A stretch of DNA of 22,631 bases from CAUZFZ01 sp964431285. GTDB lineage: Bacteria > Planctomycetota > Planctomycetia > Planctomycetales > Planctomycetaceae. The stretch covers positions 1-22,631 of the forward strand of contig CAYSJO010000064.1 in the NCBI GenBank assembly GCA_964431285.1, in the 5' to 3' direction. Each line of letters begins with the position of its first letter. Positions within the stretch are counted from its first letter, which is position 1. Below the pieces are notes generated by a model. That model was not told the DNA's origin. It searched no databases and saw only the letters and a list, made by a program, of their open reading frames with translations. The position numbers and the translations under genes were made by a program. Positions 14,266 through 22,631 of this stretch are shown here, piece by piece.

Positions 14266-17200
14266 ATGAGCACTGGCGAAACCACCGGATACGAACGGGT
14301 CAACGACTACGGCGCTGTGCGAATTTCTCTCGCCAGCCCGCACGACATTCGTAGCTGGTCGTTCGGAGAAGTGAAGAAGCCTGAGACCATTAATTACCGG
14401 ACGTACCGCCCGGAACGCGACGGGCTGTTCTGCGAACGGATTTTCGGTCCGGAAAAGGACTGGGAATGCGCCTGCGGCAAGTACCGCGGTATGAAATACA
14501 AAGGCATGATCTGCGACCGTTGTGGCGTCAAAGTGACGCACAGTCGTGTTCGCCGAAAGCGCATGGGGCACATCGAACTGGCTGCACCAGTCGTTCACAT
14601 CTGGTTCTTCAAAGCGATGCCGAGCCGTCTCGGTGCTTTGCTCAACATGAAGACGACCAGTCTGGAAAAGGTCATTTATTTTCAGGATTACGTCGTCGTC
14701 GATCCCGGCGACACGCCGCTGCGGATCGGTCAGCTTCTGACTGAAGACGAAGCGCGCGAAAAGCGAAAGAAGTATGGCGACGGCACGTTTGAAATTGAGA
14801 TGGGCGCCGACGCTGTCAAGAAACTTCTTGGACAGTTGGATCTGCCACCGCTGTCGGTCCAGCTTCGACAGGAACTGGCAGAGACTGGCAGCCAGCAGAA
14901 GAAGAAGGAACTGATCAAACGGCTGCGGATTATCGAGCAGCTCAGGGATTCGACGAATCGCCCTGACTGGATGGTGCTTGACGTGATTCCGGTCATCCCG
15001 CCGGACCTTCGTCCTCTTGTTCTGCTGGATTCGGGCAACTTTGCGACGAGCGACCTGAACGACCTGTATCGTCGAATTATCAACCGCAACAACCGATTGA
15101 AGAAGCTGGTCGACCTGAACGCTCCAGAAGTCATCGTGCGGAATGAAAAACGCATGCTGCAGCAATCGGTCGATGCGTTGTTCGACAACAACCGCTGCAA
15201 GCGTCCGGTACTCGGATCTTCAAACCGGCCGCTGAAGTCGCTGACTGACATGATCAAGGGTAAGCAGGGGCGCTTCCGTGAAAACCTGCTGGGCAAGCGA
15301 GTCGACTATTCCGCCCGTTCTGTGATTGTCGTTGGTCCGGAACTGCAACTGCATCAATGCGGTCTGCCTAAGAAAATCGCGCTGGAACTGTTCCAGCCGT
15401 TCATCATTCGCAGGCTGAAAGAACTCGGCCACGCTGACACGATCAAGTCTGCGAAGCGCATGCTGGAGCGTAAGGACGAGGAAGTCTGGGACATCCTGGA
15501 CGAAGTCATTACGAACCATCCAGTGATGCTGAACCGTGCACCGACCCTTCACCGCATGGGTATTCAGGCATTCGAGCCGACGCTCGTCGAGGGCAACGCG
15601 ATCCGGCTGCATCCACTGGTTTGCAGAGGTTTCAATGCAGACTTCGACGGCGACCAGATGGCTGTCCATCTGCCGCTCTCGATTGAAGCGCAAGTCGAAG
15701 CCCACACGCTGATGATGGCGACGCATAACATCTTCAGTCCCGCGAACGGTGCTCCGATTATCAGCCCGTCGCAGGACATCGTGATGGGTTGCGGTTACCT
15801 GACTTTGAAGCGACCGGGTCGTCCGGGCGAAGGTATGGTCTTCTCGTCCGTTAACGAAGTCCATACCGCACTCGGGCATGACAAAGTCTCGATTCATGCA
15901 GCGATCAAAGTCCGGATGCCGGCCGACAAACGCGTCCTGGGTGAAGGCGCGGACGAGTATGTGGCTGGTGGTCTCATCGAAACGAGTCCCGGACGCGTAA
16001 TGTTCAACGACATTCTTCATCCGAAGATGGCGTTCTATAACATCAACATGCGCAGCCGAGATTTGTCCAAAGTTATCTCGGACTGTTATCTCGAGCTGGG
16101 ACGACGAGAGACGATCGGTCTGCTCGATCGCATGAAGGCGATCGGCTTCCGGGAATCAACCAAGTCTGGCCTGTCCTTTGCAACGAGCGACCTGGTGACG
16201 TCGCCTGAAAAAGACCGCATCATTAATGATGCGGAAACCAAAGTGCTGCGACAGTTGAAGCTCTACGACCGGGGCATCATCACCAACCAGGAGCGATACA
16301 ACCAAGTGCTTGATATCTGGACACACGCCCGTGAAGAGATCACGGGGTCCATGATGTCTGAGCTGGAAAACGACATTCGCGACGATGGTTCGTACGTGAA
16401 TCCAATTTTCCTGATGGCTGACTCGGGTGCTCGTGGTGGTAAGGAACAGATTCGACAGCTGGCCGGTATGCGAGGCCTGATGGCCAAGCCGAGCGGTGAG
16501 ATCATCGAGACTCCGATCAAGTCGAATTTCCGTGAAGGGCTGACCGTACTGGAGTACTTCAGCTCGACTCACGGTGCTCGTAAGGGTCTGGCTGATACAG
16601 CCCTGAAGACCGCTGACTCGGGTTATCTGACACGTAAGCTCGCGGACATCTGCCAGAACATGGTCATCACGTGCCACGACTGTGGTACGACACAGGGGAT
16701 CACTCGCGGAATCGTCTACCGTGGTGAGAAAGTCGAAGTCAGTCTGGCTGACTCAGTTCGCGGGCGTGTGAGCCGTTCCAATATCGTCAATCCGATTACG
16801 GATGAAGTGATTGTGCGAGAAGGCGAACTGGTCACGCATGCGATCGCCACGCGCATCGAAGAACTGGGTCTGGAGAAGATTCAAGTCCGCAGCCCGATGA
16901 CGTGCGAGGCTCCGCTGGGACTGTGTCGTCAGTGCTACGGGATGGACCTGTCAACGGGACGCATAGTGGAAGAAGGGCTCGCAACCGGAATCATCGCTGC
17001 GCAGAGCATCGGTGAACCTGGTACTCAGCTCACGATGAGAACATTCCACATTGGCGGCGTGGCCTCAACAGACGTTGAGCAGTCGGACCTGAAAGCACGA
17101 CGAGGCGGCACGGTCCGTTTCGGTCGTATGAAGAACGTGACGAACACAGAAGGCAACGTGATCGTTCTAACTCGTAATGCTGAAATCCATCTGATGGACC

Positions 17201-18585
17201 AGAAGGGTCGAGAACTCGACAAGTACCCGATTCCGAATGGTGCCACGCTGTCGGTAAAAGAAGGAGATCAGGTCGAACTGGGCCAGACGTTGTGCCAGTG
17301 GGATCCGCATGCCGTACCGATTATTGCCGATGTTGGCGGAAAGGTTCGCTTCGAGGACTGCATTGAGGGCAGGACGATCCGCACCGAGCAGGAAGCGGGA
17401 ATGACGCGAACGACCGTCATCGAGCACAAGGGTGAATTGCAGCCGCAGATTGTGCTTGAAGACACGACAGGCAAAATTCTCGGCTTCTTCTATCTGTCAG
17501 AACGAGCCAGTCTTGAGGTCAAGGAAGGCGAAGCGGTTACTGCGGGTACCGTGCTTGCGAAGACGCCACGTGAATCGGCCGGTACGCAGGACATCACCGG
17601 CGGTTTGCCACGTGTCACGGAATTGTTCGAAGCCCGTAAGCCGAAAGACCCGTCGATCATTGCCGAGATTGACGGTGAGATCGAACTGCCTCAGGAGCGG
17701 AAACGCGGCAAGCGTATTGTCATCGTCCGTGGTGAAGACGGCTCGGAAGTTGAACACATCATTCCACCGGGACAGCCGCTACTGGTCCATGCTGGAGATA
17801 TCGTCGTGGCGGGTGACGCGATTGTTCGCGGTCCACTCGTTCCGCACGACATCCTGCGAGTCAGTGGCGTCGAGGCCGTTCAGCAGTATCTGCTGCATGA
17901 AATTCAGACGGTCTATCGATCGCAGCACGTCGAGATCGACGACAAACACATTGAGATCGTCATCTCGCAGATGCTGCGTAAGGTGAAGGTCTCTGATCCT
18001 GGTGACACGACACTTCTGCCAGGGTCAACAATCGACAAATACGAGTTTCGTCAGGCCAATCAGCAGGTTCGAAAATCAGTCCGTGTTGATGAACCGGGCA
18101 GTTCTGAATATCGTCGGGGTGATGTGGTGATGCTTGAGGAAATCGAAGCAGTCAACGCAGAGATCGAAGCTGAGGGTGGTGCACCGGCAACACACCTGAA
18201 GGCACGACCCGCGAACGCTGTGACCCAGCTTCTGGGGATCACCAAGGCGGCGGTCCAGAGCGAGAGCTTTATCTCAGCGGCCTCATTCCAGGAGACGACC
18301 AAGGTCCTGACCGAGGCGGCTCTGGGCGGTCGCATGGATGAGTTGGTCGGCCTGAAGGAAAACGTTATTCTGGGCCACCTCATTCCAGCGGGTACTGGGT
18401 TTCACTCGCATCAGGACTCGGATGTCCGAATTCGTCCGGAGGCTCTTCAGGAGCTGCAGGCCGAGAAAGAACGGATTCTGGCAGCCCGTATGAACCTGCT
18501 CAACGAGAGCAACGATCAGTCGCTGCTGTTTGGCTCTTACGTCGCTCCCGAGCAACCGGAAAGTCAGCAGCCGCAGCAGCCATAA
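14266..18585 (+). CDS. rpoC: DNA-directed RNA polymerase subunit beta'
   Basis: The catalytic partner of RpoB. The 1439-residue product has the N-terminal zinc ribbon with Cys68, Cys70, Cys83 and Cys86, the lid and rudder region, and the catalytic NADFDGDQM (457-465) whose three Asp bind Mg. The bridge helix and trigger loop region follow (GARGGKEQIRQLAGMRG, STHGARKGLADTALKTA), then the second zinc site with Cys803, Cys880, Cys887 and Cys890 (CEAPLGLCRQC). It ends in a Gln/Pro-rich tail. AGGGGG (14254-14259) gives a strong ribosome binding site six bases before ATG. rpsL follows after 80 bases, so rpoBC and rpsL-rpsG probably share a transcript. Confidence 0.98.
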   Translation: MSTGETTGYERVNDYGAVRISLASPHDIRSWSFGEVKKPETINYRTYRPERDGLFCERIFGPEKDWECACGKYRGMKYKGMICDRCGVKVTHSRVRRKRMGHIELAAPVVHIWFFKAMPSRLGALLNMKTTSLEKVIYFQDYVVVDPGDTPLRIGQLLTEDEAREKRKKYGDGTFEIEMGADAVKKLLGQLDLPPLSVQLRQELAETGSQQKKKELIKRLRIIEQLRDSTNRPDWMVLDVIPVIPPDLRPLVLLDSGNFATSDLNDLYRRIINRNNRLKKLVDLNAPEVIVRNEKRMLQQSVDALFDNNRCKRPVLGSSNRPLKSLTDMIKGKQGRFRENLLGKRVDYSARSVIVVGPELQLHQCGLPKKIALELFQPFIIRRLKELGHADTIKSAKRMLERKDEEVWDILDEVITNHPVMLNRAPTLHRMGIQAFEPTLVEGNAIRLHPLVCRGFNADFDGDQMAVHLPLSIEAQVEAHTLMMATHNIFSPANGAPIISPSQDIVMGCGYLTLKRPGRPGEGMVFSSVNEVHTALGHDKVSIHAAIKVRMPADKRVLGEGADEYVAGGLIETSPGRVMFNDILHPKMAFYNINMRSRDLSKVISDCYLELGRRETIGLLDRMKAIGFRESTKSGLSFATSDLVTSPEKDRIINDAETKVLRQLKLYDRGIITNQERYNQVLDIWTHAREEITGSMMSELENDIRDDGSYVNPIFLMADSGARGGKEQIRQLAGMRGLMAKPSGEIIETPIKSNFREGLTVLEYFSSTHGARKGLADTALKTADSGYLTRKLADICQNMVITCHDCGTTQGITRGIVYRGEKVEVSLADSVRGRVSRSNIVNPITDEVIVREGELVTHAIATRIEELGLEKIQVRSPMTCEAPLGLCRQCYGMDLSTGRIVEEGLATGIIAAQSIGEPGTQLTMRTFHIGGVASTDVEQSDLKARRGGTVRFGRMKNVTNTEGNVIVLTRNAEIHLMDQKGRELDKYPIPNGATLSVKEGDQVELGQTLCQWDPHAVPIIADVGGKVRFEDCIEGRTIRTEQEAGMTRTTVIEHKGELQPQIVLEDTTGKILGFFYLSERASLEVKEGEAVTAGTVLAKTPRESAGTQDITGGLPRVTELFEARKPKDPSIIAEIDGEIELPQERKRGKRIVIVRGEDGSEVEHIIPPGQPLLVHAGDIVVAGDAIVRGPLVPHDILRVSGVEAVQQYLLHEIQTVYRSQHVEIDDKHIEIVISQMLRKVKVSDPGDTTLLPGSTIDKYEFRQANQQVRKSVRVDEPGSSEYRRGDVVMLEEIEAVNAEIEAEGGAPATHLKARPANAVTQLLGITKAAVQSESFISAASFQETTKVLTEAALGGRMDELVGLKENVILGHLIPAGTGFHSHQDSDVRIRPEALQELQAEKERILAARMNLLNESNDQSLLFGSYVAPEQPESQQPQQP

Positions 18586-18665
18586 TGGATACAGTTCCGG
18601 CGCAAGTCGGTGGGTCTTGCTGAAAAGCGAGTCTCCAAACAATCGTTTCAGGAAAACTTTCACCA

Positions 18666-19037
18666 ATGCCCACGATCAATCAGCTCGTCCGTAAGTCTCG
18701 CAAACAAAAGAAGTCCAGCAGCAAGACCCCTTTGCTTGAGGGCTGTCCGCAGAAGCGAGGCGTTTGCCTGCTGGTCAAGACGGTCACGCCCAAAAAGCCA
18801 AACTCGGCCCTGCGTAAAGTCGCGCGTGTGCGTCTGTCGAATGGCAAGGAAGTCACCGCTTACATTCCCGGTGAAGGTCACAATTTGCAGGAGCACTCGA
18901 TTGTACTCGTGCGTGGTGGCCGCGTCCGCGACCTTCCCGGTGTGCGATATAAGGTCATTCGAGGTGTACTGGATACGCTGGGTGTTGACGGCCGTCGTCA
19001 GGCTCGCAGCCGGTACGGTGCCAAGCGGCCCAAATAG
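18666..19037 (+). CDS. rpsL: 30S ribosomal protein S12
   Basis: Decoding-site protein that monitors codon-anticodon pairing. The 123-residue product has the family core: CPQKRGVC, TPKKPNSALRKVARV (Lys43 present), GEGHNLQEHS and GGRVRDLPGVRY. Residue 88 is Arg where most bacteria have Lys. K88R is a classic streptomycin-resistance change in E. coli and Mycobacterium, so this ribosome is predicted to be resistant. Asp89, the usual methylthiolation site, is kept. AGGA (18650-18653) precedes the ATG. rpsG follows after 63 bases, the normal str order. Confidence 0.97.
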   Translation: MPTINQLVRKSRKQKKSSSKTPLLEGCPQKRGVCLLVKTVTPKKPNSALRKVARVRLSNGKEVTAYIPGEGHNLQEHSIVLVRGGRVRDLPGVRYKVIRGVLDTLGVDGRRQARSRYGAKRPK

Positions 19038-19100
19038 GCAGCCAGTCATTTCTTTCATCTTTATTCACCTGGGAAGAGTCTCCGCGAAAGGAGCAGTACC

Positions 19101-19589
19101 ATGGCCGAACGTGAGCCACTTGAAGCACAGTACGTGTCGACGCACCGCAATATCGAAGCCGACCCACGTTACTATTCGAAACTGTTGACCAAATTAATCA
19201 ATTGCCTGATGAACGATGGCAAGAAAAGCATCGCGACTCGGGTCGTATACGACGCGCTCGACATCATTGGAAAACGTCTGAAGGACGAAGAGCCTTATCA
19301 CGTGTTCGCGGTGGCGATCGAAAACTGTAAGCCAATGATCGAAGTACGTTCCAAGCGAGTGGGCGGTGCGACGTATCAGGTTCCGACAGCTGTGAACCCT
19401 AAGCGCAAGCAGGCTTTGGGCATCCGATGGCTGCTTGAAGCCGTCCGCAGTAAGAAAGGCCGAACTACCGCTGCCAGTCTGGCGGAAGAGTTGATCGCGG
19501 CGTACAAGCGTGAGGGAACGACGATTACGAAGCGCGAAAACGTCCATCGCATGGCTGAGGCCAACAAGGCGTTTGCGCACTTCGCGTGA
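19101..19589 (+). CDS. rpsG: 30S ribosomal protein S7
   Basis: Head protein of the small subunit that nucleates 16S 3' domain assembly and contacts E-site tRNA. The 162-residue product has LINCLMNDGKKSIA, the RNA-binding segment EVRSKRVGGATYQVP and the C-terminal KRENVHRMAEANKAFAH. The first 20 residues are acidic and longer than the usual basic MPRR start of other S7 proteins. AAAGGAG (19087-19093) is seven bases before ATG. A strong terminator begins 28 bases after the stop, ending the transcript before fusA. Confidence 0.97.
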   Translation: MAEREPLEAQYVSTHRNIEADPRYYSKLLTKLINCLMNDGKKSIATRVVYDALDIIGKRLKDEEPYHVFAVAIENCKPMIEVRSKRVGGATYQVPTAVNPKRKQALGIRWLLEAVRSKKGRTTAASLAEELIAAYKREGTTITKRENVHRMAEANKAFAHFA

Positions 19590-19616
19590 CCAGAGGCTGG
19601 CTCAGAAACTCACAAT

Positions 19617-19651
19617 AAGCCGACGCGGCCCCGTGCGCCGTGTCGGCTTTT
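19617..19651 (+). terminator. Intrinsic terminator between rpsG and fusA
   Basis: Arms 19617-19629 and 19637-19649 pair over 13 bases (AAGCCGAC, one G-U, then CGGC) around a seven-base loop. The T run continues to 19651, then CTC. It is the best terminator in the window and separates fusA from the rest of the str genes. Confidence 0.85.
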
Positions 19652-19730
19652 CTCGTATGTCAATCTGCGTTGAATTGCGGTCAGCCGAGCTGACGTGCGT
19701 GCAACACCTGAGTTGTCAAAGGGCAATACG

Positions 19731-21830
19731 ATGACCGCCGGAATGGAACGACTGCGGAATATCGGAATCATCGCTCACATCGACGCCGGTAAGACGACGA
19801 CGACTGAGCGGATTCTGTACTTTGCCGGGACGACCCATCGAATGGGTCAGGTCGATGATGGCACGACGACAACGGACTTCGATCCTGAGGAGGCCCAGCG
19901 CGGCATCACGATTTACTCGGCATGTGTGACGACGACCTGGAAAGACGCGGTCATCAACATCATCGACACACCCGGCCACGTGGACTTCACTGCGGAAGTC
20001 GAACGATCGCTTCGCGTACTGGATGGGGCTGTCGTCATCTTCAGTGCAGTCGAGGGTGTCGAGGCTCAGAGTGAAACCGTGTGGCGGCAGGCCGACCGCT
20101 ACAACGTGCCGCGCATTTGCTTCATCAACAAACTGGATCGAATGGGAGCCGACTTCGAGCGGACATTCGACGAGATCAACACGCGACTGTGCCGCAGTGC
20201 GGGTCGCGAAAAGCACATTGCGGCGGTCACAGTTCCTCTGCATGTCACGGGCACAGTTGATGGATTTGATCCCGATCGCACGGTGGTCGATCTAATCAAA
20301 CGCAAGCTGTTGGTCTTTGCCGACGAGTCCAAACAATGGGCGATGAGCGAGCACGATCCACCCGAACCACTGACCGACGGTATCGAGGAATGGCGAACAA
20401 AGCTGATCGACACGGTTTGCCTGTTCGACGACGAAGCGATGGAGCTGTATTTCGAGGAAGGGGACCTGCCGGAAGATCGACTGAAGAGAACGATCCGAGC
20501 CGCGACTCTTCAGGGGCAGTTAACGCCGGTGTTTACGGGCACGTCGCTCAAGTGTGTTGGAGTCCAGCCGGTACTGGACGGAGTCGTTGACTATCTGCCC
20601 AGCCCGCTCGATCGACCGGCGGTCACAGGCTTCGATCCTTCAGCGAAATCTGACGACAAACCGCCAGTCAGCCGCGAACCGGATCCAGGTGCTCCATTCT
20701 GTGGACTCGTCTTCAAGATCGTTTCCGACAAGCACAACGACCTGTACTTCGTCCGCGTGTATTCCGGGACTGTGAAAAACGGTGCCCGGATGCTGAATCC
20801 ACGGTCCGGCCGGAAGGAGATGATCACGCAGATCTGGCACATCCAGGCAGACTCGCGGGAACGCATCGATCGGGATCAAGCCACAGCCGGTGACATTGTT
20901 GGCATCATCGGTCTTAAGGAGTCCGTGACCGGCGACACGCTGTGCGATCAAAAGAACCTGGTTGTGCTTGAGGACATTACGTTTCCCGAGACTGTTATCT
21001 CGATGGCCGTCGAACCGGACACCAGTGCCGAGAAGGACAAACTGGAGCAGACTCTGTCGCGGCTGGCTCTGCAGGATCCGACCTTCACGGCAGCCGTCGA
21101 TCAGGACACCGGTCAGACGATTATCTCTGGCATGGGCGAACTGCACCTGGAGGTACTGAAGAATCGCATGGAGCGAGACTTCAATCTGAAGATTCGGGTG
21201 CACAAACCGCGAGTGACCTACAAGGAGACGATTTCGAATGAAGTGCAGGTCGAAGGCCTGTTCGATCGAGAGACGTCATCGGGACCGACCTATGCCTGGG
21301 TGCAGCTGCGGCTGGTTCCGAAATCTGATGTCATTGGTGTCGGCGTCGAGATGGACCTCGACCAGAAGGCGATTGCAGCAGTGCATCGCGAAGCATTGCG
21401 GAATGCCGCTCGGGACGAAGCGTCCACCGGCATTCAGGGCTTCGCGATGACGCAATTGGAAGTTCACGTCACGGGCTTCAAGGACCAGGCTGGCATCACG
21501 AACGAAACGGCAATTTACGCGGCCGTGGCGGAGGCGTTCCAGGCGGCCCTTCAGCAGGCGGAATCTGTTGTGCTGGAACCGCTGATGAAGCTGGAGGTAG
21601 CGTGCCCGGACGAATTTGCCGGCGCCGTCCAATCGGACCTCAACTCGCGACGGGCGATGGTGACGGGCTCGGAAAAACGAGGCGACTTCTACACCATCGA
21701 GGCCGAAGTGCCGCTCGCAAAAATGTTCGGATACTCGTCAGGAGTCCGCAGTCAGACCCAGGGGCGAGCGTCGTATTCGATGGAGCCTCTGAGATATGCG
21801 CCGGCAACGGAATTGCCAGACTATATGTAA
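19731..21830 (+). CDS. fusA: Elongation factor G-like translational GTPase
   Basis: EF-G moves tRNAs and mRNA through the ribosome after peptide bond formation; some paralogues act only in ribosome recycling. The 699-residue product has intact G motifs: AHIDAGKT (15-22), RGITI (57-61), DTPGH (79-83) and NKLD (133-136). Domains II, III, IV and V follow (GMGELHLEVL, RGDFYTIEAEVPLAKMFGY, QGRASYSMEP). It is divergent where EF-G is usually strict. The insert domain lacks the PIG.E motif. The domain IV loop SGGRGQYG is replaced by TSSGPTYA (515-522). The loop II His (583 in E. coli) aligns with Lys. Parts of the G domain resemble the mitochondrial EFG2 type. I chose ATG 19731 for the AAAGGG (19718-19723) seven bases upstream. 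The symbol reflects position in the str locus; the role as main translocase is uncertain. Confidence 0.88.
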   Translation: MTAGMERLRNIGIIAHIDAGKTTTTERILYFAGTTHRMGQVDDGTTTTDFDPEEAQRGITIYSACVTTTWKDAVINIIDTPGHVDFTAEVERSLRVLDGAVVIFSAVEGVEAQSETVWRQADRYNVPRICFINKLDRMGADFERTFDEINTRLCRSAGREKHIAAVTVPLHVTGTVDGFDPDRTVVDLIKRKLLVFADESKQWAMSEHDPPEPLTDGIEEWRTKLIDTVCLFDDEAMELYFEEGDLPEDRLKRTIRAATLQGQLTPVFTGTSLKCVGVQPVLDGVVDYLPSPLDRPAVTGFDPSAKSDDKPPVSREPDPGAPFCGLVFKIVSDKHNDLYFVRVYSGTVKNGARMLNPRSGRKEMITQIWHIQADSRERIDRDQATAGDIVGIIGLKESVTGDTLCDQKNLVVLEDITFPETVISMAVEPDTSAEKDKLEQTLSRLALQDPTFTAAVDQDTGQTIISGMGELHLEVLKNRMERDFNLKIRVHKPRVTYKETISNEVQVEGLFDRETSSGPTYAWVQLRLVPKSDVIGVGVEMDLDQKAIAAVHREALRNAARDEASTGIQGFAMTQLEVHVTGFKDQAGITNETAIYAAVAEAFQAALQQAESVVLEPLMKLEVACPDEFAGAVQSDLNSRRAMVTGSEKRGDFYTIEAEVPLAKMFGYSSGVRSQTQGRASYSMEPLRYAPATELPDYM

Positions 21831-21843
21831 CTGCCGGCGGCAG
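21831..21843 (+). other. Short GC hairpin after fusA
   Basis: CTGCC-GGC-GGCAG begins right after the fusA stop codon. The five-pair stem has a three-base loop and no T tract, so it is a weak candidate for an mRNA 3' end. Confidence 0.3.
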
Positions 21844-21894
21844 GCAGGAACTTATCAATGTGAGCCTCTGACTCGCCGCAATGAGTTCAGTAGG

Positions 21895-22074
21895 ATGGAA
21901 CGACGCGGCATTGAGACATTGGTGAAGCCTGTTTTCGTGCGGCTTTTTGTTGAGACGATGGGGCTGATGGGAGCGATCTTCGGATTGATCGCCGGGCTGT
22001 ACCTGGATGTTGTTGGCGATGAGTCCATTCGCACCGGAAGACTGGTTGAGTTCGCTAGAGGTCGGCCGCGATGA
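21895..22074 (+). CDS. Hypothetical small hydrophobic protein
   Basis: I do not recognise this 59-residue frame. It starts MERRGIETLVKPVFV and has one hydrophobic stretch at about residues 17-40 that could span a membrane, then a basic end. No strong ribosome binding site is visible (GTAGG overlaps the start). It overlaps the next frame by 68 bases. It may be a real small membrane protein or the N-terminal part of one gene broken by a frameshift near 22060. Confidence 0.35.
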   Translation: MERRGIETLVKPVFVRLFVETMGLMGAIFGLIAGLYLDVVGDESIRTGRLVEFARGRPR

Positions 22075-22411
22075 TCGACCTCTCCACGAGCGACGAAGTC
22101 TCGACGACGACCACGGAGTCGTCGTCAGCAGCGACCATCCGGTCCTGTGGTACTTTGTGCTGAGTCCCGTCCTCCTGCTGGGCGGTGGTGCCTTCACCGG
22201 GCTGGTGTCGCACGTGGCTTCGGTTTCACTTACTCGCGATGGCTGGGCGTTGATTTCGGCGAGCGGCGACGGTGAAATCAGGTTCTGGACGGCGGGACCT
22301 CGTCAGGCCCAATACGGGATCATGATCAGAGATCATCACGTCGATCCCGCAAGGGCAAAGATGAGTATGGGTCGCGTTGTGCTGTTGGATACCATTGTTC
22401 GCCTAACCTGA
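22007..22411 (+). pseudogene. Probable gene remnant with one WD40-like repeat
   Basis: This 134-residue frame contains a hydrophobic stretch (VLWYFVLSPVLLLGGGAF), then a single WD40-type unit: HVASVSLTRDGWALISASGD continuing to GEIRFW. WD40 proteins normally carry four or more such units in a propeller, so one repeat cannot form a full domain. The first residues overlap the preceding frame and look arbitrary. The frame ends 80 bases before the CTAG next to the right IS. I read it as the remains of a planctomycete WD40 gene, perhaps joined by a frameshift to the frame at 21895. A functional small protein cannot be excluded. Confidence 0.4.
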
Positions 22412-22495
22412 AGCACCCCAGCCCCTCGTCGAGGCGCAGATGTGGCTCCATAGAGGGTTACACTGAAGACCGATTCTGAAAACGGCTGTAACTAG

Positions 22496-22631
22496 GCTCT
22501 GTTTGAAAACTGAGCTGGCCCTGATTTGCCATGTCAGCGAAACTTCGTCTTCCTCAGCCCGCGAGCCAAGGAAGGCCAACGATGCGACATGAACTAACCG
22601 ACGAACAGTGGGAAGCGATCGAAGATATCTT
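22496..22631 (+). mobile_element. Insertion sequence, IS5-like, left end (continues beyond window)
   Basis: It begins GCTCTGTTTGAAAAC (22496-22510), the reverse complement of 7-21. CTAG (22492-22495) precedes it, fitting a YTAR target duplication. A transposase start follows 72 bases after the repeat. The far end lies outside the window. Confidence 0.75.
22582..22631 (+). CDS. IS5-type transposase, N-terminal fragment
   Basis: Only the first 16 residues are in the window: MRHELTDEQWEAIEDI. The pattern LTDEQW..IE is typical of the N-terminus of IS5-family transposases of the DDE class. The window ends inside the gene, so the catalytic residues cannot be checked. The start is ATG with AAGGAAGG (22568-22575) just upstream. 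Confidence 0.8.
   Translation, partial: MRHELTDEQWEAIEDI

Overview
The window looks like chromosomal DNA from a planctomycete. The evidence is the protein signatures: the EF-Tu switch I reads KTVTI where most bacteria have RGITI, L33 is of the ECTES...LELKKYCP type, and L10 has a Gly-Pro-rich tail. These agree with what I remember of Planctomycetes, but I could not run a search. I do not name a genus.

Layout. Positions 1-21 are the last bases of an insertion sequence. An arginine block follows: argB with a good sigma-70-type promoter, argD, an intrinsic terminator, and argF. Next, behind its own promoter, comes a tRNA-translation cluster: tRNA-Thr(TGT), tRNA-Tyr(GTA), tRNA-Gly(TCC), tRNA-Thr(GGT), tuf, rpmG and tRNA-Trp. 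The order Thr-Tyr-Gly-Thr-tuf is the same as the thrU-tyrU-glyT-thrT-tufB cluster of E. coli. A strong hairpin terminator separates this from the transcription-translation block secE, nusG, rplK, rplA, rplJ, rplL, rpoB, rpoC, rpsL, rpsG. A second strong terminator follows rpsG, and then fusA. Beyond fusA are two short overlapping frames, one hydrophobic and one carrying a single WD40-like repeat. The window ends inside the first codons of an IS5-type transposase.

How the genes work together. ArgB, ArgD and ArgF are three steps of the route from N-acetylglutamate to citrulline. The rest is the core of gene expression: RNA polymerase beta and beta', NusG, the L7/L12 stalk with L10, L11 and L1, S12 and S7, EF-Tu, EF-G, the SecE translocon subunit and five tRNAs. 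All genes are on the + strand.

The window is mostly housekeeping and I see no defence, CRISPR or biosynthetic system. The interest lies in details. EF-Tu has Asp-Ala-Trp where the family has (Ala/Thr)-Asp-Gly. EF-G lacks both conserved domain IV tip motifs. S12 carries Arg88, the streptomycin-resistance state. L33 has lost one cysteine of each zinc pair. Ornithine transcarbamylase has HDLP instead of HCLP. The rpoB-rpoC gap holds two mutually exclusive hairpins followed by a T tract. The rplL-rpoB gap is 605 bases long and has its own structure. The same IS end lies at both edges of the window.
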